Assembly: GCF_947500605.1 (NCBI RefSeq) | Contig: NZ_CANMSJ010000010.1 | Coordinates: forward strand, 1 to 64,000 | DNA: 64,000 nucleotides | Origin: an uncultured Lacinutrix sp. | Lineage (GTDB): Bacteria > Bacteroidota > Bacteroidia > Flavobacteriales > Flavobacteriaceae | Reading direction: 5' to 3' | In this document: in pieces, positions 47,729-56,995 of the stretch | How positions within the stretch are numbered: the stretch's first letter is position 1 | Layout of the letters: the number at the start of each line of letters is the position of its first letter | Program-made: the position numbers and the translations under genes | Notes under the pieces: model-generated | Databases searched by the model: none | Seen by the model: the letters and a program-made list of their open reading frames with translations, nothing else | Told to the model about the DNA's origin: nothing

Positions 47729-48181
47729 TTATAAAGTTGCAGCTTCTCCACCAGCAGCTTCAATAGCAGCTTTTGCAGTAGCAGTAAATTTATGTGCAGT
47801 TACAGTTAACTTCGTTTTTAACTCTCCTCTTCCTAAGATTTTAACTAGCTCATTTTTACCAGCTAAACCTAAAGAAACAATTGTTTCAAAATCTAAAGTA
47901 TCCTTAATTTTCTTATCATCAACTAATTTTTGTAAAGTATCTAAGTTAATACCTTGATGTTCTTTACGGTTGATATTTGTAAAACCAAACTTAGGTACAC
48001 GTCTTTGAAGTGGCATTTGACCACCTTCAAAACCAACCTTCTTAGAATAACCAGAACGAGATTTTGCTCCTTTGTGACCACGTGTAGCAGTACCACCTTT
48101 ACCAGAACCTTGTCCTCTACCTATTCTTTTTCCTTGGTTTTTTACTGAACCTTCTGCAGGTTTTAAATTACTTAAATTCAT
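47729..48181 (-). CDS. rplO: 50S ribosomal protein L15
   Basis: L15 is an early assembly protein of the large subunit. The 150-residue protein has the glycine-rich N-terminal GKRIGRGQGSGKGGTATRGHKG and SRSGYSKKVGFEGGQMPLQRRVPKFGF, typical of the family. It ends in a helical KAAIEAAGGEAATL. It sits between rpmD and secY with gaps of 13 and 15 bases. Confidence 0.98.
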   Translation of the reverse strand: MNLSNLKPAEGSVKNQGKRIGRGQGSGKGGTATRGHKGAKSRSGYSKKVGFEGGQMPLQRRVPKFGFTNINRKEHQGINLDTLQKLVDDKKIKDTLDFETIVSLGLAGKNELVKILGRGELKTKLTVTAHKFTATAKAAIEAAGGEAATL

Positions 48182-48194
48182 TTTTCAGTATATG

Positions 48195-48377
48195 TTATTT
48201 AGCTCCTTCTACAGAAACTAAGTGATTAACTTTTCTAATCATTCCTAAAATATTAGGAGTGTCTTCGTGCTCTATAGTTTGTCCCACCTTCTTTAATCCT
48301 AAAGCTAACAATGTTAGCTTTTGTCTTTTAGTACGGTTGATCGCGCTCTTAACTTTCGTTACTTTTATCTTTGCCAT
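48195..48377 (-). CDS. rpmD: 50S ribosomal protein L30
   Basis: L30 is a 60-residue protein of the large subunit. It starts MAKIKVTKVKSAINRTKRQK and contains LGLKKVGQTIEHEDTPNILGM. It is complete and placed in the standard order between rpsE and rplO. Confidence 0.97.
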   Translation of the reverse strand: MAKIKVTKVKSAINRTKRQKLTLLALGLKKVGQTIEHEDTPNILGMIRKVNHLVSVEGAK

Positions 48378-48388
48378 TTCTGTAAATA

Positions 48389-48913
48389 TTAACCGTTAAA
48401 AACTTTCTCTAAAGATATACCTCTTTCACGAGCAATAGTTTGAGCACTTCTTAACTGCAATAATGCATCAAAAGTAGCTTTTACTACGTTATGTGGATTA
48501 GAAGATCCTTGAGATTTAGATAATACATCGTGAACTCCAACTGCTTCTAATACAGCTCTCACAGCTCCACCAGCAATTACTCCTGTACCAGGAGCTGCAG
48601 GGATGATGTTTACTCGTCCTCCACCGTATTTACCTTTTTGTTCGTGAGGTAAAGTTCCATTTATAATAGGAATACGTACAAGGTTCTTTTTAGCATCTTC
48701 AATAGCTTTTGCGATTGCACTAGCTACATCTTTTGATTTTCCTAAACCATGACCTACCACACCTGCTTCATCACCAACCACAACGATTGCTGAAAATCCA
48801 AATGCTCTACCACCTTTTGTTACTTTAGTAACTCTTTGCACACCAATTAAACGATCTTTAAGATCTAACCCACTTGGTTTTACTAACTCTGCGCTTCTGT
48901 ATTTTTTATACAT
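48389..48913 (-). CDS. rpsE: 30S ribosomal protein S5
   Basis: S5 supports decoding accuracy in the small subunit. The 174-residue protein has the N-terminal double-stranded-RNA-binding fold ([19 protein letters not shown], then [19 protein letters not shown]). The C-terminal domain has [19 protein letters not shown]. It is followed by a short basic tail. It lies 6 bases after rplR. Confidence 0.98.
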   Translation of the reverse strand: MYKKYRSAELVKPSGLDLKDRLIGVQRVTKVTKGGRAFGFSAIVVVGDEAGVVGHGLGKSKDVASAIAKAIEDAKKNLVRIPIINGTLPHEQKGKYGGGRVNIIPAAPGTGVIAGGAVRAVLEAVGVHDVLSKSQGSSNPHNVVKATFDALLQLRSAQTIARERGISLEKVFNG

Positions 48914-48919
48914 AATTTC

Positions 48920-49276
48920 TTAGAATTTAAGTCCTGCTTCTCTAGCTCCTTCAGCTAATGATTTTACTCTACCATGATATAAATAACCACCTCTATCAAA
49001 AGCGATAGTATTTATTCCAGCTTTAATTGCTTTTTCGGCTATTGACTTCCCTACTAATGTAGCGGCATCACTTTTGTTACCTTTTACAGAACTAATATCT
49101 TTATCTCTTGAAGATGAAGCTGCTAAAGTTTTACCAGTAACATCATCAACAACTTGAGCATAAATTTCTTTATTACTTCTAAAAACAGCTAATCTAGGTC
49201 TAGCTTCTGTACCAGAAACAACCTTACGAATTCTGCTTTTAATTCTTAGTCTTTTTTCGTTTTTTGTTAACTTCAT
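48920..49276 (-). CDS. rplR: 50S ribosomal protein L18
   Basis: L18 binds 5S rRNA together with L5. The 118-residue protein has [35 protein letters not shown] and the C-terminal [23 protein letters not shown]. It is complete and in the usual place between rplF and rpsE. Confidence 0.98.
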   Translation of the reverse strand: MKLTKNEKRLRIKSRIRKVVSGTEARPRLAVFRSNKEIYAQVVDDVTGKTLAASSSRDKDISSVKGNKSDAATLVGKSIAEKAIKAGINTIAFDRGGYLYHGRVKSLAEGAREAGLKF

Positions 49277-49286
49277 AACTTAATTA

Positions 49287-49829
49287 TTATGCTGATTTAC
49301 CAGCTTTTCTTCTTAGTATTTCACCTACAAACTTAACTCCTTTACCTTTATAAGGCTCTGGTGGTCTAAATCCGCGAATTTTCGCAGCTACTTGTCCAAC
49401 AAGTTGTTTGTCATGAGATGTTAACTTAATGATTGGATTTTTACCTTTATCTGAAACTGTTTCCACTTTCACTTCTGGTGCAACACTTAATACAATGTTG
49501 TGAGAAAAACCTAAAGCTAACTCTAATCTGTTACCTTGGTTACTTGCTCTATATCCTACTCCTACTAGCTCAAGCTCTTTTGTCCATCCTTTAGAAACAC
49601 CATCAATCATATTATTGACAAGTGATCTATATAAACCGTGCTTTGCTTTACTTTCCTTATTGTCTGAAGGACGTGTTACTAACACATTTCCTTCTTCAAT
49701 TTTAACTTCTACAGTATCGTAAGATTGAGATAATTCTCCTAACTTACCTTTTACTGTAATAACGTTATCTTTTACATCTATAGTAACTCCTTCTGGAATT
49801 GCCACTGGATTATTTCCTATTCTTGACAT
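49287..49829 (-). CDS. rplF: 50S ribosomal protein L6
   Basis: L6 lies near the factor-binding site of the large subunit. The 180-residue protein has two similar domains. It starts MSRIGNNPVAIPEGV, has LELVGVGYRASNQGNRLELALGFSH, and ends with the signature RGFRPPEPYKGKGVKF then RRKAGKSA. It lies between rpsH and rplR. Confidence 0.98.
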   Translation of the reverse strand: MSRIGNNPVAIPEGVTIDVKDNVITVKGKLGELSQSYDTVEVKIEEGNVLVTRPSDNKESKAKHGLYRSLVNNMIDGVSKGWTKELELVGVGYRASNQGNRLELALGFSHNIVLSVAPEVKVETVSDKGKNPIIKLTSHDKQLVGQVAAKIRGFRPPEPYKGKGVKFVGEILRRKAGKSA

Positions 49830-49848
49830 CTCTTTCTTGTTTTATAGA

Positions 49849-50247
49849 TTAGTAAACGTAACATAAAACTTCACCACCAACATTCTCACGCTGAGCTTGC
49901 TTTCCTGTCATTACTCCGTGAGAAGTAGAAACAATTGCAATACCCAAACCGTTAAGGATACGAGGTAGTTCTGTTGAACTAGAATACTTACGTAAACCAG
50001 GCTTACTGATTCTTTGTAACTTTCTAATTACTGGTTCTTTAGTTTCTTTATTGTACTTAAGGGCAATTTTAATTGTTCCTTGTACTGAAGAATCATCGAA
50101 CTTGTAACTTAAAATATATCCTTGATCGAATAATATTTTAGTTATGTCCTTTTTTAAATTTGATGCAGGAATTTCCACTACTCTATGGTTAGCACGCACT
50201 GCGTTTCTAACTCTTGTAAGGAAATCTGCAATTGGATCTGTATACAT
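49849..50247 (-). CDS. rpsH: 30S ribosomal protein S8
   Basis: S8 binds the central domain of 16S rRNA and represses the spc operon in E. coli. The 132-residue protein starts [20 protein letters not shown] and ends with [19 protein letters not shown] and [10 protein letters not shown]. The 60-base gap to rpsN holds a small imperfect hairpin (50267-50289) that may or may not matter. Confidence 0.98.
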   Translation of the reverse strand: MYTDPIADFLTRVRNAVRANHRVVEIPASNLKKDITKILFDQGYILSYKFDDSSVQGTIKIALKYNKETKEPVIRKLQRISKPGLRKYSSSTELPRILNGLGIAIVSTSHGVMTGKQAQRENVGGEVLCYVY

Positions 50248-50307
50248 ATATATTAATTTGCGGACTTGGTTTTCACAATATCGTGAACCTTAGACCAATT
50301 TAAAATT

Positions 50308-50577
50308 TTACCAACTTGCTTTTCTAACGCCTGGTATTAAACCTTGGTTAGCCATTTCTCTAAATGTAACACGAGAAATACCAAATGTACGCATGTAACC
50401 TTTTGGTCTTCCTGTTAACTTACATCTATTATGCATACGAACTGGAGATGCATTTTTAGGTAACTTTTGTAATGCTTCATAATCGCCAGCTGCTTTTAAA
50501 GCTTTACGTTTTTCTGCATATTTCGCTACTGTTTTAGCTCTTTTCACCTCGCGGGCTTTCATTGATTCTTTAGCCAT
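50308..50577 (-). CDS. rpsN: 30S ribosomal protein S14 (zinc-free form)
   Basis: S14 joins the head of the small subunit. The 89-residue protein has [40 protein letters not shown] at the end. Only one cysteine is present, and the CxxC pairs of the short zinc form are missing, so it does not need zinc. It lies 3 bases after rplE. Confidence 0.97.
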   Translation of the reverse strand: MAKESMKAREVKRAKTVAKYAEKRKALKAAGDYEALQKLPKNASPVRMHNRCKLTGRPKGYMRTFGISRVTFREMANQGLIPGVRKASW

Positions 50578-50580
50578 AAC

Positions 50581-51132
50581 TTAGTTTTTTTGAAAAGGTA
50601 AACCTAATTCTGTTAATAATGATTTTGCTTCTTTATCAGTTTCTGCAGAAGTTACAAATGTAATATCCATACCAGAAATTCTATTGATTTTGTCAATATC
50701 TAATTCTGGGAATATTATTTGCTCAGTAATTCCTAAATTGTAATTACCTCTTCCATCAAAACCTTTTGCTTTAATACCACTGAAATCTCTAACACGTGGT
50801 AAAGCAGAAGTTACTAAACGGTCTAAAAATTCGTACATTCTTTCTCCTCTTAACGTAACCATAGCACCAATTGGCATACCTTTACGTAATTTGAAAGCTG
50901 CAACATCCTTTTTAGACAAAGTAGCTATCGCTTTCTGTCCTGTTATAGTTGTTAACTCGTCTAATGCGTAGTCAACTAATTTCTTATCTGCAACTGCAGC
51001 ACCTACTCCTCTAGATAATACTATCTTTGTAAGTTTAGGTACTTGCATTACATTACTATAACCAAATTCTTCTGTAAGAGCTGCAACTACTTTGCTTTTA
51101 TACTCTTCTTTAAGTCTAGGTGAATATGCCAT
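50581..51132 (-). CDS. rplE: 50S ribosomal protein L5
   Basis: L5 binds 5S rRNA and touches P-site tRNA. The 183-residue protein has [45 protein letters not shown], and the C-terminal GISGMDIT-like segment ([18 protein letters not shown]). It lies 2 bases after rplX. Confidence 0.98.
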   Translation of the reverse strand: MAYSPRLKEEYKSKVVAALTEEFGYSNVMQVPKLTKIVLSRGVGAAVADKKLVDYALDELTTITGQKAIATLSKKDVAAFKLRKGMPIGAMVTLRGERMYEFLDRLVTSALPRVRDFSGIKAKGFDGRGNYNLGITEQIIFPELDIDKINRISGMDITFVTSAETDKEAKSLLTELGLPFQKN

Positions 51133-51134
51133 AA

Positions 51135-51446
51135 CTATATTACTTCGTTTGATTTTTTTGAAAATCTTACTTTCTTTCCGTCTTCCATTCTATATCCTAT
51201 TCTTGTAGCTTCTCCTTTAGAAGTTAACAATGATAAGTTTGAAATTTGGATAGGAGCTTCTTTTTCAACGATTCCTCCTTGAGGACTTTGTGCACTTGGT
51301 TTAGTATGTTTCTTTACCATGTTCACGCCCTCAACGATCGCCTTGTTCTTATCGGCTAATACTTTTTGTACTTTACCTTCTGATCCTTTATGATCTCCAG
51401 CAATTACTTTTACAGTATCTCCAGATTTTATTTTAAGCTTTGTCAT
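51135..51446 (-). CDS. rplX: 50S ribosomal protein L24
   Basis: L24 starts large-subunit assembly. The 103-residue protein has the KOW motif near its start ([20 protein letters not shown]), then [14 protein letters not shown] and [10 protein letters not shown]. It sits between rplN and rplE in the standard order. Confidence 0.98.
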   Translation of the reverse strand: MTKLKIKSGDTVKVIAGDHKGSEGKVQKVLADKNKAIVEGVNMVKKHTKPSAQSPQGGIVEKEAPIQISNLSLLTSKGEATRIGYRMEDGKKVRFSKKSNEVI

Positions 51447-51459
51447 CTTTATAAATGTC

Positions 51460-51828
51460 TTAAAGCACTTCTGGTGCTAATGATACAATTTTCATGAATT
51501 GTTTATCACGAAGTTCTCTAGCAACAGGTCCAAATACACGTGTTCCTCTCATTTCACCCGTTGGGTTTAAAAGTACACAAGCATTGTCATCGAATCTAAT
51601 ATAAGATCCATCTGGACGTCTTACTTCTTTTTTAGTACGTACAACTACTGCTGTAGAGACTGCTTTTTTCTTAATGTTTCCATTAGGAGTTGCATCTTTT
51701 ACAGAAACAACAACTTTATCACCTACAGAAGCATATCTTCTTTTAGTACCACCTAAAACGCGGATTACTAAAACCTCTTTTGCTCCAGTGTTATCTGCTA
51801 CTTTTATTCTTGATTCTTGTTGTACCAT
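51460..51828 (-). CDS. rplN: 50S ribosomal protein L14
   Basis: L14 lies at the subunit interface. The 122-residue protein has [20 protein letters not shown], the [22 protein letters not shown] loop and [24 protein letters not shown] at its end. It lies 2 bases after rpsQ. Confidence 0.98.
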   Translation of the reverse strand: MVQQESRIKVADNTGAKEVLVIRVLGGTKRRYASVGDKVVVSVKDATPNGNIKKKAVSTAVVVRTKKEVRRPDGSYIRFDDNACVLLNPTGEMRGTRVFGPVARELRDKQFMKIVSLAPEVL

Positions 51829-51830
51829 AA

Positions 51831-52088
51831 TTACTTCGCTCTTTCAATTATTTCAACTAATCTCCAACATTTAGATTTAGATAAAGGTCTTGTTTCCATG
51901 ATCTTTACTGTATCTCCAATGTTACAGTCGTTTGTTTCGTCGTGTGCTACGTATTTTTTCGTTTTTAAAACGAATTTTCCGTACATAGGATGTTTTACTT
52001 TTTTTACTTCGGCAACAACGATTGATTTCATCATTTTGTTACTAGTAACTACTCCTATACGTTCTTTTCTTAAGTTTCTTTTTTCCAT
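51831..52088 (-). CDS. rpsQ: 30S ribosomal protein S17
   Basis: S17 is an early-binding OB-fold protein of the small subunit. The 85-residue protein has [28 protein letters not shown] and ends [25 protein letters not shown]. It lies 12 bases after rpmC. Confidence 0.98.
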   Translation of the reverse strand: MEKRNLRKERIGVVTSNKMMKSIVVAEVKKVKHPMYGKFVLKTKKYVAHDETNDCNIGDTVKIMETRPLSKSKCWRLVEIIERAK

Positions 52089-52100
52089 CTTTCAGCAGAA

Positions 52101-52292
52101 TTATTGTAATTCTCTTTTAGTTAATTCCGTTGCCAATCTTGCTACATCTCTTCTTACAGAACGTAATTGGATTGGGTTATCTAAAGGAGATATTGCATGT
52201 GCCATTTTTAGGTCTGAATAACTCTTCTTTGTTTCACTAAGTTTCTCTTGTAACTCAGCTACAGATAATTCTTTAATTTCTGATTGTTTCAT
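52101..52292 (-). CDS. rpmC: 50S ribosomal protein L29
   Basis: L29 is a small helical protein near the tunnel exit. The 63-residue protein begins MKQSEIKELSVAELQEKL and has NPIQLRSVRRDVARLATEL. It lies 13 bases after rplP, in the standard order. Confidence 0.97.
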   Translation of the reverse strand: MKQSEIKELSVAELQEKLSETKKSYSDLKMAHAISPLDNPIQLRSVRRDVARLATELTKRELQ

Positions 52293-52305
52293 AATATCAA
52301 ATAAA

Positions 52306-52725
52306 TTATGCTTCGTAATCTCTAGCGATTAAAAACTTTGTTTTTACAGGTAATTTTTGTGCTGCTAAACGTAATGCTTCTTTTGCTACGTCTAATGGCA
52401 CACCTCCTATTTCAAAAAGGACTCTACCTGGTTTTACTACTGCTGCCCAATATTCTACGGCACCCTTACCTTTACCCATACGTACTTCAAGAGGTTTCTT
52501 TGTAATTGGCTTATCTGGAAATATTTTAATCCAAAGTTGCCCTTCTCTTTTCATGTGACGTGTAGCTGCGATACGTGCTGCTTCTATTTGACGCGAAGTT
52601 AAAAAGTTCGAGTCTAGTGATTTTATTCCAAAAGTTCCGTTTGATAGTTGGTGCCCTCTTCCGGCATTACCTTTCATACGTCCTTTTTGTTGCTTACGAA
52701 ATTTTGTTCTTTTAGGCTGTAACAT
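52306..52725 (-). CDS. rplP: 50S ribosomal protein L16
   Basis: L16 lies near the A-site tRNA on the large subunit. The 139-residue protein begins [19 protein letters not shown], has [20 protein letters not shown] and [19 protein letters not shown], and is complete. It lies 20 bases after rpsC. Confidence 0.98.
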   Translation of the reverse strand: MLQPKRTKFRKQQKGRMKGNAGRGHQLSNGTFGIKSLDSNFLTSRQIEAARIAATRHMKREGQLWIKIFPDKPITKKPLEVRMGKGKGAVEYWAAVVKPGRVLFEIGGVPLDVAKEALRLAAQKLPVKTKFLIARDYEA

Positions 52726-52745
52726 TTTTCTTGTTCTTTAAAAAA

Positions 52746-53468
52746 TTACTTTCTACGACGAGATTGATTCTTATTATCTCTTCCGCCTCGTCCACCTTTT
52801 CCTTGCTTCTTAGATAATCCAACAAGAGGAGAAAGTTCTCTTTTACCATATACTTCACCTTTCATGATCCATACTTTAACACCCAATCTACCATAAGTAG
52901 TATGTGCCTCAACTAAAGCATAATCAATATCGGCTCTAAATGTAGATAAAGGTATACGTCCATCTTTGTAGTGTTCAGAACGTGCCATTTCAGCTCCATT
53001 TAAACGACCACTAATTTGGATTTTAATCCCTTCAGCGTTCATACGCATAGTAGCAGCAATAGCCATCTTAATTGCACGTCTATATGAAATTCTATTTTCA
53101 ATTTGACGAGCGATACTTGTTCCTACTAAAAACGCATCTAATTCAGGTCTTTTAATCTCAAAGATATTGATCTGAACTTCTTTACCTGTAATTTTCTTAA
53201 GTTCTTCTTTTAACTTGTCTACCTCTTGACCGCCTTTTCCGATAATAATACCAGGTCTAGCAGTTGTGATAGTAACGGTTACAAGCTTTAAAGTTCTCTC
53301 AATTATTACTCTACTTACACTAGCTTTTGATAAACGTGCGTGAACATACTCTCTGATTTTATAATCTTCAGCAAGTTTGTCTCCATAATCGTTACCTCCG
53401 TACCAGTTAGATTCCCATCCTCTGATAATTCCTAAGCGATTTCCGATTGGATTTGTCTTTTGTCCCAT
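52746..53468 (-). CDS. rpsC: 30S ribosomal protein S3
   Basis: S3 lies at the mRNA entry of the small subunit. I place the start at the ATG at 53468 ([20 protein letters not shown]), giving 240 residues. A longer frame from 53504 would overlap the end of rplV and adds non-family residues. A KH domain has [14 protein letters not shown]. The C-terminal tail ([21 protein letters not shown]) is a basic extension. Confidence 0.97.
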   Translation of the reverse strand: MGQKTNPIGNRLGIIRGWESNWYGGNDYGDKLAEDYKIREYVHARLSKASVSRVIIERTLKLVTVTITTARPGIIIGKGGQEVDKLKEELKKITGKEVQINIFEIKRPELDAFLVGTSIARQIENRISYRRAIKMAIAATMRMNAEGIKIQISGRLNGAEMARSEHYKDGRIPLSTFRADIDYALVEAHTTYGRLGVKVWIMKGEVYGKRELSPLVGLSKKQGKGGRGGRDNKNQSRRRK

Positions 53469-53475
53469 ATCTATC

Positions 53476-53883
53476 TTAGCTTTGTGTATTATTGTTAGCT
53501 CCAACTACGATTGTTACGTGGTTAGAACGCTTTCTTATTCTGTGTGCACGACCTTGAGGTGCTGGACGCAATCTTTTTAACATAGATCCTCCGTCAACTC
53601 TAATCTCTTTAACAAAAAGTTCAGCTTCTTCTATAGATGCATCTTCGTTTTTTGCTTGCCAGTTTGCAATTGCAGATACTAACAATGTTTCTAAACGTTT
53701 TGATGCTTCCTTAGAACTAAACTTTAATATGTTAAGTGCTTTTTCCACGCGTTCACCTCTTACTAAATCGGCTACTAAACGCATTTTTCTCGGTGATGTA
53801 GGACAGTTATTAAGTTTAGCAAAAGCAATTTGCTTTTTACCTTCCTTAATAGCGTCTGCCATTTGTTTTTTACGACTTCCCAT
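53476..53883 (-). CDS. rplV: 50S ribosomal protein L22
   Basis: L22 lines the exit tunnel. The 135-residue protein has [38 protein letters not shown] and the hairpin loop [25 protein letters not shown]. An N-terminal extension of about 20 residues ([18 protein letters not shown]) precedes the core. It lies 6 bases after rpsS. Confidence 0.98.
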   Translation of the reverse strand: MGSRKKQMADAIKEGKKQIAFAKLNNCPTSPRKMRLVADLVRGERVEKALNILKFSSKEASKRLETLLVSAIANWQAKNEDASIEEAELFVKEIRVDGGSMLKRLRPAPQGRAHRIRKRSNHVTIVVGANNNTQS

Positions 53884-53889
53884 AGCTTA

Positions 53890-54168
53890 CTACTTTTTAC
53901 CTTTATTTTTAGCACCAGCGTGACCTCTAAAAGATCTTGTTGGTGAAAATTCTCCTAATTTATGACCTACCATGTTCTCAGTAACATATACTGGAACAAA
54001 TTGACGTCCATTGTGTACTGCTATTGTTTGACCAACAAAATCTGGAGTAATCATACTTGCTCTTGACCAAGTTTTGATTACTGTTTTTTTGTTGTTTTCA
54101 ACGTTAGTAGCAACTTTCTTCTCTAATTTATAATGAACGTAAGGTCCTTTTTTTAATGATCTTGCCAT
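53890..54168 (-). CDS. rpsS: 30S ribosomal protein S19
   Basis: S19 forms a complex with S13 in the head. The 92-residue protein has [45 protein letters not shown] and [18 protein letters not shown]. It lies 3 bases after rplB. Confidence 0.98.
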   Translation of the reverse strand: MARSLKKGPYVHYKLEKKVATNVENNKKTVIKTWSRASMITPDFVGQTIAVHNGRQFVPVYVTENMVGHKLGEFSPTRSFRGHAGAKNKGKK

Positions 54169-54171
54169 GTC

Positions 54172-54996
54172 TTATTTTTTTCTACGTTCGATTATATATT
54201 TATTACTTGCTTTAGTTTTAGAACGAGTTCTAAATCCTTTAGCAGGTATACCGTTTCTTGAACGTGGATGTCCTCCAGAAGATTTACCTTCACCACCACC
54301 CATTGGGTGATCGACTGGATTCATTACAACTGGTCTAGTTCTTGGTCTTCTACCTAACCATCTTGATCTACCTGCTTTACCTGAAACTAACAATTGGTGA
54401 TCTGAATTAGATACTACTCCAATTGTAGCCATACAAGTAACCAAGATTAATCTTGTCTCACCTGAAGGTAATTTTACAGTTGCAAATCTACCATCTCTTG
54501 CCATTAATTGAGCAAAAGCACCAGCACTACGAGCCATAACAGCTCCTTGCCCTGGACGTAACTCTATACAAGAAATGATTGTACCTAATGGTATGTTTGC
54601 TAAAGGCATTGCATTTCCAATTTCTGGATCTACATTTTCACCTGAAACAATAGTTTGTCCAACTTGCAAACCATTTTGAGCAATGATATAAGTTTTCTCA
54701 CCATCTTGGTAATTTAATAATGCGATAAACGCTGTACGGTTAGGATCATATTGAATTGAAGCAACTTCAGCAGGAATACCTGCTTTAGTTCTCTTAAAAT
54801 CGATAATACGATACCTTTTCTTATGACCACCACCTTTGTAGCGCATAGTCATACGACCTTGACTGTTTCTACCACCTGAACGTTTTTTCGGAGCTAATAA
54901 ACTTTTCTCCGGCTTATCAGTTGTAATGGCGTCAAATCCATTTACAACTCTAAATCGCTGTCCTGGTGTGATTGGTTTTAATTTTCTTACTGACAT
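54172..54996 (-). CDS. rplB: 50S ribosomal protein L2
   Basis: L2 is needed for subunit joining and for peptidyl transferase activity. The 274-residue protein has [27 protein letters not shown] at the start. The [29 protein letters not shown] region carries the conserved histidine near the active centre. It is complete. Confidence 0.98.
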   Translation of the reverse strand: MSVRKLKPITPGQRFRVVNGFDAITTDKPEKSLLAPKKRSGGRNSQGRMTMRYKGGGHKKRYRIIDFKRTKAGIPAEVASIQYDPNRTAFIALLNYQDGEKTYIIAQNGLQVGQTIVSGENVDPEIGNAMPLANIPLGTIISCIELRPGQGAVMARSAGAFAQLMARDGRFATVKLPSGETRLILVTCMATIGVVSNSDHQLLVSGKAGRSRWLGRRPRTRPVVMNPVDHPMGGGEGKSSGGHPRSRNGIPAKGFRTRSKTKASNKYIIERRKK

Positions 54997-55007
54997 TTGT
55001 CTTTTAA

Positions 55008-55298
55008 TTACATGTTAGTGTATAAATCAATTATCTCACCTTCCGCCAGTTGTACTATCGCTTTTTTCTTTGCGTTAGTTTTACCATGTTGAATACCAGT
55101 TTTTGTAAACTTAGTACTTCTATCTGGACGGACATTTATAGTACGAACTTTTTCAACAGAAACTCCATAAGCAGCTTCCACTGCTTTTTTAATTTCTACC
55201 TTGTTCGCCTTTGTTTTCACGAAGAAACTGAAACAGTTGTTTAATTCACTGTTTGCAGTAGCTTTTTCTGTGATTATAGGTTTAATTAAGATACTCAT
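55008..55298 (-). CDS. rplW: 50S ribosomal protein L23
   Basis: L23 lies at the tunnel exit and is the docking site of SRP and trigger factor. The 96-residue protein has [20 protein letters not shown], the [26 protein letters not shown] core and a short C-terminal part. ffh, whose product docks here, lies in the same window. Confidence 0.97.
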   Translation of the reverse strand: MSILIKPIITEKATANSELNNCFSFFVKTKANKVEIKKAVEAAYGVSVEKVRTINVRPDRSTKFTKTGIQHGKTNAKKKAIVQLAEGEIIDLYTNM

Positions 55299-55306
55299 TT
55301 TGTTTC

Positions 55307-55936
55307 TTATTTACTTAGATTCGTTACAATTCCTTCTAAAGCTCCTTCTAAAAGCACTACTCGATTTGCATTTAAAATCTTGTAAGTGCTTAATTCTGAA
55401 GACATTACTACTTCAGAGCCTTTTAAATTGCGTGACGACAAATATACATTATTATTCGTAGCACCCAACACAAAGAGTGTTTTTTTGTTTTGTAAGTCTA
55501 AAGCTTTCAAAATATTAGTGAAATTTTTAGTCTTTGGAGAATCAAAACTGAAGTCTTCTAAAACAACAATTGCTTCTTCACTTGCCTTAATACTAAAAGC
55601 TGATTTACGAGCTAATCTCTTAAGATTTTTATTAAGTTTGATTGAATAACTTCTAGGTCTTGGTCCGAACATACGTCCACCTCCTCTAAAAACACCCGAC
55701 TTAATAGAACCTGCACGAGCTGTACCTGTTCCTTTTTGTTTTTTAATCTTACGTGTTGATCCAGTAATCTCAGCTCTTTCTTTGGATTTGTGAGTACCTT
55801 GTCTTTGGTTTGCTAAATATTGTTTAACATCCAAATACACTGCATGATTATTAGGCTCAATAGCAAAAACATCGCTAGAAAGGTCTGCCTTTCTACCTGT
55901 TTCTTTTCCGTTTATATCTAAAACTGCTACTTTCAT
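55307..55936 (-). CDS. rplD: 50S ribosomal protein L4
   Basis: L4 lines the exit tunnel and regulates the S10 operon in E. coli. The 209-residue protein has RQGTHKSKERAEITGSTRKI, the tunnel loop KQKGTGTARAGSIKSGVFRGGGRMFGPRPR, and NANRVVLLEGAL near the end. Its start codon shares one base with the rplC stop (TAATG), so the two are coupled. Confidence 0.98.
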   Translation of the reverse strand: MKVAVLDINGKETGRKADLSSDVFAIEPNNHAVYLDVKQYLANQRQGTHKSKERAEITGSTRKIKKQKGTGTARAGSIKSGVFRGGGRMFGPRPRSYSIKLNKNLKRLARKSAFSIKASEEAIVVLEDFSFDSPKTKNFTNILKALDLQNKKTLFVLGATNNNVYLSSRNLKGSEVVMSSELSTYKILNANRVVLLEGALEGIVTNLSK

Positions 55937-56553
55937 TATTTTCTAATAATTACATAAGCGTTTTTATGGCCAGGAACACATCCTTTAACCACAAGTAGAT
56001 TCTTTTCAGCAACTACCTTTAAAACTCTTAAATTTTGAACTTTTATAGTGTCTCCACCCATTCTTCCTGCCATCTTCATTCCTTTAAAGACTCTTGCTGG
56101 ATAAGATGCAGCTCCAATAGATCCTGGCGCTCTTAAACGGTTATGTTGACCGTGAGTAGCTTGACCTACACCACCGAAACCATGACGTTTTACAACACCT
56201 TGAAATCCTTTACCTTTTGATGTTCCTGCAACATCAACAAATTCACCTTCTTTAAAGTGATCCACAGTGATTGCATCACCTAATTTGTACTCCTCATCAA
56301 AATCTTGAAATTCTACGATTTTGCGTTTTACAGAAGTTCCTGCTTTTTTCACGTGACCTAAGTCCGCTTTAGTAGCACTTTTTTCTGTCGCGTCATCGAA
56401 ACCAAGTTGAATAGCTGTATAGCCGTCAACCTCTTCAGTTCTGACTTGGGTAACGATACATGGTCCAGCTTCGATTACTGTACATGGAATGTTTTTTCCA
56501 TTTTCATCGAAGATGCTGGTCATACCGATTTTTTTTCCAATTAACCCAGACAT
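55936..56553 (-). CDS. rplC: 50S ribosomal protein L3
   Basis: L3 is an early assembly protein near the peptidyl transferase centre. The 205-residue protein begins [19 protein letters not shown]. It has [14 protein letters not shown] and [35 protein letters not shown], the extension that approaches the active centre. A 124-base gap with a terminator-like hairpin separates it from rpsJ upstream. Confidence 0.98.
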   Translation of the reverse strand: MSGLIGKKIGMTSIFDENGKNIPCTVIEAGPCIVTQVRTEEVDGYTAIQLGFDDATEKSATKADLGHVKKAGTSVKRKIVEFQDFDEEYKLGDAITVDHFKEGEFVDVAGTSKGKGFQGVVKRHGFGGVGQATHGQHNRLRAPGSIGAASYPARVFKGMKMAGRMGGDTIKVQNLRVLKVVAEKNLLVVKGCVPGHKNAYVIIRK

Positions 56554-56584
56554 AATTATTATTTATTTGTTATTATTATATATT

Positions 56585-56624
56585 AAAAAACATTCAAGGC
56601 CGAAAATACGTTTCAGCCTTGAAT
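56585..56624 (-). terminator. Terminator or attenuator hairpin between rpsJ and rplC
   Basis: ATTCAAGGCTGAAA and TTTCGGCCTTGAAT (minus strand) form a long stem with one mismatch and a five-base loop. On the minus strand a run of six T (56590-56585) follows after one base. It lies inside the operon, about 32 bases before rplC. Confidence 0.75.
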
Positions 56625-56677
56625 TGTATTTTTCCGTTTTTCCTTCGCACGCAGCTTAGGACATGTAAAGTTTAAAC

Positions 56678-56983
56678 TTAAACTTTGATTTCTACTTCAA
56701 CACCACTTGGCAACTCTAATTTCATTAGAGCATCAATAGTTTTAGAAGATGAAGAGTAAATATCTAATAATCTCTTGTAAGAGCTTAATTGAAATTGTTC
56801 TCTCGACTTCTTATTAACGTGAGGTGAACGTAATACAGTGAAAATTTTCTTGTGTGTTGGTAATGGAATAGGTCCAGTTACAACAGCTCCAGTACTCTTT
56901 ACTGTTTTTACAATCTTATCAGCAGACTTGTCTACTAAGTTATGATCGTAAGACTTTAATTTTATTCTAATTTTTTGACTCAT
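56678..56983 (-). CDS. rpsJ: 30S ribosomal protein S10
   Basis: S10 is part of the small-subunit head and also binds NusB in antitermination. The 101-residue protein has [58 protein letters not shown] and a C-terminal [13 protein letters not shown]. It follows fusA by 12 bases; no tuf gene lies between them. Confidence 0.98.
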   Translation of the reverse strand: MSQKIRIKLKSYDHNLVDKSADKIVKTVKSTGAVVTGPIPLPTHKKIFTVLRSPHVNKKSREQFQLSSYKRLLDIYSSSSKTIDALMKLELPSGVEVEIKV

Positions 56984-56995
56984 TTTCTTAACTTT

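Noticed and set aside
53469-53504. Longer start for rpsC
   Set aside because: It overlaps the end of rplV and adds twelve residues before the universal MGQKTNP start.
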